In this document: one piece after another, positions 58,964 to 64,000 of the stretch
Position numbering within the stretch: position 1 is the stretch's first letter
Layout of the letters: each line of letters opens with the position of its first letter
Assembly (NCBI RefSeq): GCF_009392895.1
Contig: NZ_CP045488.1
Coordinates: 2,542,001-2,606,000 of the forward strand
DNA: 64,000 nt
From: Natronorubrum aibiense
GTDB taxonomy: Archaea > Halobacteriota > Halobacteria > Halobacteriales > Natrialbaceae
Direction: 5' to 3'
The notes under the pieces: model-generated
The model's input: the letters and a program-made list of their open reading frames with translations, nothing else
Told to the model about the DNA's origin: nothing
Databases searched by the model: none
Made by a program: the position numbers and the translations under genes

Positions 58964-59449
58964 ATGACTGAACGAGCAGCGACCGCCGAGCGTTCGGCCG
59001 CAGTCGCCGACGGCAGCGGCGATGCAATCATCGGAACCGAGCGTGTCCTCCACGTTGGCCGCGACCGCCCGATCAGGATCAGCGCCGGGCATCGGCTCCT
59101 CCATCACGACGGGAAGTGTTCGCGACCGCACGGGCACAACTACGAAATCTCCGTCCGCGTAACGGGTGAACTGACCGATGAGGGCTGGATCGCCGACAAA
59201 GGCGATATTACCGCAGTGATCGACGAGTGGGATCACATGTTCCTGGTCGAGGCGGGCGACCCCCTGATCGACGCCTTCGAAGCCGCGGGTGACGACGACG
59301 CGCTCGTCGTCCTCGAGCAGCCGCCGACGGCGGAGGTGATGAGCGTCTTCCTAGAACGCAAACTCGAGGCAGCGTTGCCCGACACCGTCTCCCACGTCGC
59401 CGTACAGGTCAACGAGACGAGCGAACTCTGTGGCGGCGGCCAGTTCTGA
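58964..59449 (+). CDS. queD: 6-carboxy-tetrahydropterin synthase QueD
   Basis: A 161-residue member of the 6-pyruvoyl/6-carboxy-tetrahydropterin synthase family, converting dihydroneopterin triphosphate to 6-carboxytetrahydropterin in preQ0 synthesis. Zinc ligands and active site: ISAGHRLLHHDGKCSRPHGHNYEISV (about residues 39-64), with Cys52 in KCSRPHGH. Downstream DEWDHMFLVEAGDPL and the catalytic His-Glu region VQVNETSEL are present. It starts 25 bases after a TATA box. It opens the queD-queE-queC operon, with one base between its stop and the next ATG. Archaea use preQ0 for archaeosine at tRNA position 15. Confidence 0.95.
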   Translation: MTERAATAERSAAVADGSGDAIIGTERVLHVGRDRPIRISAGHRLLHHDGKCSRPHGHNYEISVRVTGELTDEGWIADKGDITAVIDEWDHMFLVEAGDPLIDAFEAAGDDDALVVLEQPPTAEVMSVFLERKLEAALPDTVSHVAVQVNETSELCGGGQF

Positions 59450-59450
59450 G

Positions 59451-60230
59451 ATGCCGGTTTCCGACTCGATCGATCGGGACGGGGTGGCTGGAGACGACCA
59501 GCCAGCCGACGGCCTCCCGATCAACGAACTGTTCTACTCGCTCCAGGGCGAAGGAACGCTTGCCGGCGTCCCCTCCGTGTTCGTCCGCACGAGCGGCTGT
59601 AACCTCCGCTGTTGGTTCTGTGACTCCTATCACACCTCCTGGGAACCCACCCACGCCTGGCTGGGCGTCGAGGAGATCCTCGCGGAGATCGAATCCTACG
59701 AGAACGCCGACCACGTCGTCCTCACCGGCGGCGAACCGCTGCTCCACGAAACGAGCGTCGACCTCCTCGAGGCGCTCGCCGAACGCGGCTACCACACCAC
59801 CGTCGAGACCAACGGAACGATCTACCGCGACGCGCCGATCGACCTCGCTTCGATCAGCCCGAAACTCGAGAGCAGCACGCCCACGCCCGAGCGCGATCCC
59901 AAAGGCGACGGGGAGTGGGAAGACCGCCACGAGCGCGACCGGATCGACCTCGAGGCGCTGGCCCGCCTCGTCGAAGACTCCGACTTCCAGCTCAAATTCG
60001 TCGTCACCGACGAGGGCGACCTGCCCGAAATTCTCGCGCTGCTCGAGGACCTTCGAGAGGTCGCTGCCGTCCCGATTCGGGACGATAACGTCCTCCTCAT
60101 GCCCGAAGGGGCGACGCGGGACCGACTTGAGGAGACCCGCGCCGACGTCGCACAGCTAGCCATGGACCACGGATTCCGGTACACGCCCCGGCTGCACGTC
60201 GACCTCTGGAACGACGCGCCCGAAACCTAG
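59451..60230 (+). CDS. queE: 7-carboxy-7-deazaguanine synthase QueE
   Basis: A 259-residue radical-SAM enzyme forming 7-carboxy-7-deazaguanine. The cluster motif SGCNLRCWFCDSYHT (CxxxCxxC) is near residues 48-62, followed by HVVLTGGEPLLH as the SAM-binding GGE segment. It begins two bases after the queD stop at ATG 59451, so translation of the two is coupled; the in-frame upstream GTG would overlap queD. The leader before INELFYSLQGEG is 23 residues. Mid-gene operon position agrees with its role between QueD and QueC. Confidence 0.93.
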   Translation: MPVSDSIDRDGVAGDDQPADGLPINELFYSLQGEGTLAGVPSVFVRTSGCNLRCWFCDSYHTSWEPTHAWLGVEEILAEIESYENADHVVLTGGEPLLHETSVDLLEALAERGYHTTVETNGTIYRDAPIDLASISPKLESSTPTPERDPKGDGEWEDRHERDRIDLEALARLVEDSDFQLKFVVTDEGDLPEILALLEDLREVAAVPIRDDNVLLMPEGATRDRLEETRADVAQLAMDHGFRYTPRLHVDLWNDAPET

Positions 60231-60244
60231 AACACTGAACTCCG

Positions 60245-60973
60245 ATGACCGACGATACGACTCCTACGACCGACGAATCGACCACCAAACGCGCCGTCGT
60301 CCTCCTCTCGGGCGGCATGGACAGCGCCACCGCCGCTTACGAGGCCCGTGATCGAGGCTACGAGATCTACGCCCTGCACACGTCCTACGGCCAGCGAACC
60401 GAGGACCGCGAACTCGAGTGTGCTCGCCGACTCGCCGACGAACTCGACGCGGCGGACTTCCTGCGGATCGAAACCGGCCACCTCGCGGCGATCGGGGCCT
60501 CGAGTCTGACCGACGACGACCTCGACGTTGCGGACGCCGACATGGACAGCGACGAGATCCCGACCTCCTACGTCCCCTTCCGGAACGCGAACCTGCTCGC
60601 GATGGCCGTCTCGTACGCGGAAGCCAACGACTGCGACGCCGTCTTCATCGGTGCCCACAGCGAGGACTTCTCGGGGTATCCGGACTGTCGACCCGCGTTC
60701 TTCGAGGCCTTCGAGCAGGTCGTCGACGTCGGTACGAAACCCGACACTGAGATCTCGATCGAAGCCCCGTTCGTCGAGTGGTCGAAAACCGACATCGCCG
60801 AACGCGGGGTCGACCTCGAGGTTCCCTACGAACACACGTGGAGCTGTTACCGCGAGAACGAACCCGCCTGTGGAACCTGTGATGCGTGTGCGTTCCGCCT
60901 ACAGGCGTTCCAGAACATCGGCGTTCGGGACCCGATCGCCTACGCCGAGCGGCCGTCGTACGTGGACGACTAG
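60245..60973 (+). CDS. queC: 7-cyano-7-deazaguanine synthase QueC
   Basis: A 242-residue PP-loop ATPase that converts 7-carboxy-7-deazaguanine to preQ0. The PP motif VVLLSGGMDSATAA is at residues 19-32. FIGAHSEDFSGYPDCRPAF marks the substrate region, and the zinc-binding CYRENEPACGTCDACAFR supplies CxnCxxCxxC near the C-terminus. It is the last gene of the queDEC operon, 14 bases after queE. Length is typical. The product feeds the archaeosine pathway (tgt and arcS) elsewhere in the genome. Confidence 0.95.
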   Translation: MTDDTTPTTDESTTKRAVVLLSGGMDSATAAYEARDRGYEIYALHTSYGQRTEDRELECARRLADELDAADFLRIETGHLAAIGASSLTDDDLDVADADMDSDEIPTSYVPFRNANLLAMAVSYAEANDCDAVFIGAHSEDFSGYPDCRPAFFEAFEQVVDVGTKPDTEISIEAPFVEWSKTDIAERGVDLEVPYEHTWSCYRENEPACGTCDACAFRLQAFQNIGVRDPIAYAERPSYVDD

Positions 60974-61002
60974 TGCCGGTTCCGATGGGTGCGTCCGCCT
61001 CG

Positions 61003-62229
61003 TTACCAGGCCTGCTCGAGAATACGTTCGATATCCTCAACGGAAGTCTCCAGCCCCGGCGGCGCGTTCGCCATAAACGAGTCGGCGAGGATCGCCTCCG
61101 CGACGGCGGCGAACTCGTCCGGGTCGGGGCCATCGACGTCGCGAAGTCGTGTCGGCAACGCGAGTGCGTCGCGCACGTCGGCCACCCTGTCGACGACCGC
61201 CTGTGCCGGATCGACCGCACCGGCGACGCCCAGCGCGTCGGCCAACACATCCTGTCGCGCGTCGACTCCCTCCTGATCGAACAGGTACGTGAGGACGTGT
61301 GGAACGGCGACGGCGTGTGCCGCACCCTGTTGGACCTCGTACGTGCGCGTGAGTCCGTGGCCGAAGGCGTGGACGATCGACAGCATCGTCTCGTCGGGCC
61401 GGGAGATGCCGTACTGGACCAGCACGACGCCCTCGAGGATCGTCTCGAACGTCTCGATGTCGCGCTTACCGCGACCGAACGCGCGGAGGCCGGCCTCGAG
61501 TTTGCCGAGCCCGCGCGTCGCCGTGGCGTCGGTCACCGGCGTCGCGTTGGCCGCGTAGATCGCCTCGAGACCCTTGTCGAAGCCGTTCATCGCTGAGCCT
61601 GTCAGAACCGACTCGGGCGTCGTCGCCACCAGTTCGGGATCGTAGACGGCTGCGGCGGGCATCAGTCCCGGTCCCGAGATGCCGCCGCCCACTTCTCTGT
61701 CGACCAGTCCCGACTCGGGCGCGGCGGTGGCGCCCGCGACCTGCGAGAGGTCGGCACCGGCGAGCGTCGTCGGAACCGCGACGATCGGCACCAGTCCCTC
61801 ATCGGGGACTCGAATCGTGCCCGTCTCCGCGAACTCGTCGCCGATCGCCGCGGGTTCGCGGTCGCTCGCCGCGAGGACGCTGATTACCTTCGCCACGTCG
61901 AGGCTGCTCCCGCCGCCGAGGCTCACGAGCACGTCGGCGTCCTCGTCCTCGAGTCGCTCGAGGCCATCGACTGCCGTCCCGAGGCGTTTCTTCGTCGTCG
62001 TCTCGGCGAACACACCGGCGAGTCGGTCCCCGAGGCCGTCCGTGACCGGGTCGATCACGTCGGGCGTGGAACCGACCGTCGAGCCACAGACGACCAGCGC
62101 ACGCTCGAAGCCGTGGCGCTCGAGTTCGGCCCCGAGACCGCCGACACAGCCGGCACCGAACCGGATCGTCGCCGGCTCGTACTCGAATCGAAACGCCGCG
62201 TCGCGAGCGTTCGTGTGCGTCACTGTCAT
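61003..62229 (-). CDS. iron-containing alcohol dehydrogenase family protein
   Basis: A 408-residue type III (Fe-dependent) dehydrogenase. The NAD-binding region has LVSLGGGSSLDVAKVI. The metal site is formed by the ASP/HIS cluster: GFDKGLEAIYA, then SIVHAFGHGLTRTYEVQQGAAHAVAVPHVL, where histidines bind the metal. The FRFEYEPATIRFGAGCV start is typical of the maleylacetate-reductase-like branch. The length is slightly above average. The minus-strand ATG 62229 has a CCTTTAGGAG-type promoter-like element about 28 bases upstream. The substrate is uncertain: alcohol, glycerol or maleylacetate. A VOC dioxygenase gene lies 116 bases upstream on the same strand, which might point to aromatic degradation, though nothing confirms it. 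Confidence 0.88.
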   Translation of the reverse strand: MTVTHTNARDAAFRFEYEPATIRFGAGCVGGLGAELERHGFERALVVCGSTVGSTPDVIDPVTDGLGDRLAGVFAETTTKKRLGTAVDGLERLEDEDADVLVSLGGGSSLDVAKVISVLAASDREPAAIGDEFAETGTIRVPDEGLVPIVAVPTTLAGADLSQVAGATAAPESGLVDREVGGGISGPGLMPAAAVYDPELVATTPESVLTGSAMNGFDKGLEAIYAANATPVTDATATRGLGKLEAGLRAFGRGKRDIETFETILEGVVLVQYGISRPDETMLSIVHAFGHGLTRTYEVQQGAAHAVAVPHVLTYLFDQEGVDARQDVLADALGVAGAVDPAQAVVDRVADVRDALALPTRLRDVDGPDPDEFAAVAEAILADSFMANAPPGLETSVEDIERILEQAW

Positions 62230-62345
62230 GGGTCGCTATCGGTCCCGTCTGCTCCTAAAGGTACGACTCCCGGCAGCACCCTCACGTGGGCGTGCCGTCG
62301 GGCCGATTTCGGGATTTGATATATCATCTGTTAGTTTATCCCTGC

Positions 62346-63326
62346 TCAGTTCCCGCTCGAGTCCACGTTCGGGCCGTCGAACGGCGGTAACTGCGCTTCG
62401 ATCTGCTCTCGGTCTGCCTCGAGTTCGTCGGGAAGCACCAGACTCGAGCCCAGCTCCTCGCGGGCTTCGTCTGCGGTAAAGCCCGGTCCCGTCGTCGCCA
62501 TCTCGAAGAGGATACCGCCGGGTTCGCGCGTGTAGATCGACTGGAAGTATGTCCGGTCGATGACCCTCGAGGGGCGCAGCCCGTGGTCGGCGAATGCCTC
62601 GCGCCAGCGTTCTTGCTCCTCGACCGACCGGGCTGTGAACGCCACGTGGTGGACCGTGCCGATGCCCATGTGTCCGCGGCCCGCGTCGGTCTCGATCAGA
62701 TCAACGATCGAACCCGGCCCGCCAGTCGTGCTCCGGTACCGATACCGGCCGTCGGCTTCGGCCTCGAGGCGGTAGCCGAGGACGTCGGTCAGAACGGCGG
62801 CCGTCGGCTCGACGTCGGCGACGGCCAGCGTGACGCTGTGAAAGCCCCGAAGCTGGTGCTCGATCGGAACCAGGCTCTCGTCCCACGGCGTCGCGACGGC
62901 TGTGCCATCGTCGGTCGCCAGTTCGTCGTCGGCCGCGACGAGTTCGAGTTCGATCCCGTCGGGGTCGGCAAATCGGAGGACGGTCTCGCCGAAGCGCTCG
63001 TCTCGCTCGACGTCGACGGCCCTCGACTCGAGTCGATCACGCCAGTAGTCGACCGAGTCGGTCGGGATTCTGTAGGCCGTCGTCTGGGTCTGGCCGGCGC
63101 CGAACGTCCCTTCGTGGCCCGTCTCGGTCCACGGGAAGAACGTGATGTTCGTGCCGGGCGTCCCCGCCCCGTCGCCGAAGTAGAAGTGGTACGTCCCCGG
63201 ATCGTCGTGGTTGACGGTTCGCTTGACGAATCGCAAGCCCAGCATGTCGACGTAGAAGTCGGCGTTTCGTTGCGAGTCGCCCGCGATAGCCGTCACGTGA
63301 TGGAGGCCAGAGGTCTGTGGTGACAT
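62346..63326 (-). CDS. VOC-family ring-cleaving dioxygenase-like protein
   Basis: A 326-residue protein with two vicinal-oxygen-chelate modules. The first starts TSGLHHVTAIAGDSQRNADFYVDMLGLRFVKRTVN (residues 4-37) and ends DPDGIELELV; the second starts HSVTLAVADVEPTAAVL (about residue 150) and ends GGILFEMATTGPGF. The three metal ligands expected (His near each module start plus Glu in the last strand) are visible. It matches the MhqA/MhqO type annotated as ring-cleaving dioxygenase, some of which react with hydroquinones or act in stress responses. ATG 63326 follows the conserved start. It lies upstream of an alcohol dehydrogenase gene. Confidence 0.88.
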   Translation of the reverse strand: MSPQTSGLHHVTAIAGDSQRNADFYVDMLGLRFVKRTVNHDDPGTYHFYFGDGAGTPGTNITFFPWTETGHEGTFGAGQTQTTAYRIPTDSVDYWRDRLESRAVDVERDERFGETVLRFADPDGIELELVAADDELATDDGTAVATPWDESLVPIEHQLRGFHSVTLAVADVEPTAAVLTDVLGYRLEAEADGRYRYRSTTGGPGSIVDLIETDAGRGHMGIGTVHHVAFTARSVEEQERWREAFADHGLRPSRVIDRTYFQSIYTREPGGILFEMATTGPGFTADEAREELGSSLVLPDELEADREQIEAQLPPFDGPNVDSSGN

Positions 63327-63492
63327 CGAGACAGTGTAGGTACCCACGGTAGAGAACTGTTTGCGAACGGTTACGTCATCGGGTGACATTGGCGTTACTG
63401 TCGTTTACTGCCCGTCACTGCAGAGCCACTCGCACGACTTCCCGTGACGACGTGTCTCAGTGGATCGGCCACCAATCACAGTCGGGTCGCAA

Positions 63493-63503
63493 TATAAAAA
63501 GTG
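63493..63503 (-). terminator. oligo-T terminator after the eS1 gene
   Basis: On the minus strand a CTTTTTAT tract begins about 25 bases after the eS1 stop, the usual archaeal transcription termination signal. Confidence 0.5.
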
Positions 63504-63526
63504 AAAGCGTGATACCGATGTGGGCG

Positions 63527-64000
63527 TTAGTCGTCCGCGGCGACGTCGTCTTCGTCGACGTCGACAGCAGTCGCTTCCTCTTCGGCGACTTCGTCGGGGT
63601 GTGCCTCGAGCGTCGTCTTCTGAATCTCGACGCGGCGCAGTGGGTAGATCGTCTTGGCTTCGCCGTAGATTCCCGAGGAGAGTCGGCCCTCGACGACACT
63701 GTCGACGAGTTCCTCGAAGGTGCGCTCGGCGGCGGCCTCTTCGATCATCTCGACCATCGTCTCGCGGATGGCTTTCTCCTGGCTCGCGTCGGCCTTTTTC
63801 GTCGTGAAGGCGACGGGCTGGATCTGGACGCGGTAGTCGTCCGTCGTGAGGACGGTGACGTACGCCTCGATCTTCGAGGCCCCGCGGCGGACCAGCGAGC
63901 GCAGGTAGTCACGGGTCAGGGAGTGTTCCTTGAACTCCGTGTAAGCGCTGTCGCTGCCGACGTCGGTGATCTTGAAGGTCAGCTTCGTGTTGTTCTCGCT
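63527..64000 (-). CDS. rps3ae: 30S ribosomal protein eS1 (S3Ae), 5' end missing
   Basis: Partial gene; the frame is open at the window edge, and 157 C-terminal residues are visible. The segment TFKITDVGSDSAYTEFKEHSLTRDYLRSLVRRGASKIEAYVTVLTTDDYRVQIQPVAFTTKKADASQEKAIRETMVEMI matches archaeal eS1, a component of the 30S platform near the mRNA exit. The C-terminus ends YPLRRVEIQKTTLEAHPDEV, with an acidic tail typical of halophiles. The gene probably extends about 60 residues beyond the window. An oligo-T terminator follows the stop. The identification is firm even though the start is not visible. Confidence 0.95.
   Translation of the reverse strand, partial: SENNTKLTFKITDVGSDSAYTEFKEHSLTRDYLRSLVRRGASKIEAYVTVLTTDDYRVQIQPVAFTTKKADASQEKAIRETMVEMIEEAAAERTFEELVDSVVEGRLSSGIYGEAKTIYPLRRVEIQKTTLEAHPDEVAEEEATAVDVDEDDVAADD

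Overview
This is one contiguous stretch of chromosome from a halophilic archaeon (Halobacteria). The lineage is shown by high G+C, very acidic proteins, BRE/TATA promoters placed 25-30 bases before start codons (leaderless transcripts), and marker genes: FtsZ1, CetZ, deoxyhypusine synthase, TFS, eS1, digeranylgeranylglycerophospholipid reductase, archaeosine precursor genes, D-aminoacyl-tRNA deacylase DtdA, bacterio-opsin-activator (Bat) type regulators and several haloarchaea-only DUF families. The codon style resembles Natrinema/Haloterrigena-type genera, but that placement is a guess. Most of the window is ordinary, densely packed chromosome. I see no tRNA or rRNA gene, CRISPR array, intact transposase or prophage.

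Layout. 0-10 kb: end of a Lut-type Fe-S oxidoreductase, a cupin, deoxyhypusine synthase, an operon of a 3-hydroxybutyrate dehydrogenase-like SDR with an AMP-forming acyl-CoA synthetase facing a Bat-type regulator, a PhzF protein, ThiC and a phosphoribosyltransferase. 10-20 kb: MATE exporter, a membrane-anchored DUF7344 regulator, the chromosome-organisation pair smc-scpA (overlapping), a small coiled-coil protein, TFS and a phosphohexomutase. 20-30 kb: membrane-anchored DHH phosphoesterase, an NAD(P)-dependent epimerase-like protein, a DUF5791-like protein facing CetZ, an archaeal coiled-coil protein, SppA, DUF373, Dph6, a DUF892 protein and a nucleotidyltransferase. 30-40 kb: small regulators, a Rieske protein, a saccharopine-dehydrogenase-like enzyme, a probably broken small membrane-protein gene, the chorismate cluster pabB-pabA-pabC-like, an acidic helix-hairpin-helix protein, AroE, a Na+/Ca2+ antiporter and two large regulators. 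40-50 kb: DtdA, FtsZ1, a pirin gene with an internal deletion, ferredoxin facing the archaeal lipid reductase, a DUF4397 lipoprotein and an M20 amidohydrolase. 50-64 kb: a 92-bp inverted-repeat (MITE-like) element, a uS10-like paralogue facing a Nudix hydrolase, DUF5787- and DUF5797-like proteins, an MFS transporter, an AbrB-PhoU protein, an NAD-kinase-family protein, a 41-residue membrane protein, a CinA-type protein, the queD-queE-queC operon, an iron alcohol dehydrogenase, a VOC dioxygenase and the end of ribosomal protein eS1.

Genes that work together: queDEC makes preQ0 for archaeosine in tRNA; the pab-like cluster with aroE handles shikimate and chorismate products; smc-scpA, ftsZ1 and cetZ serve chromosome organisation, division and shape; the SDR plus acyl-CoA synthetase probably oxidise and activate a short hydroxy acid; ferredoxin and the lipid reductase may be functional partners. 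The most interesting leads are the DUF5787-like protein, which carries PD-(D/E)XK-like residues and a cysteine cluster; a near-perfect inverted repeat just upstream of the ftsZ1 promoter; two decayed genes; the MITE-like element; the PIAGT motif in the PabB-like enzyme; and an RNase Z-like tail on DtdA. I found no complete undescribed multi-gene system, and none is claimed.
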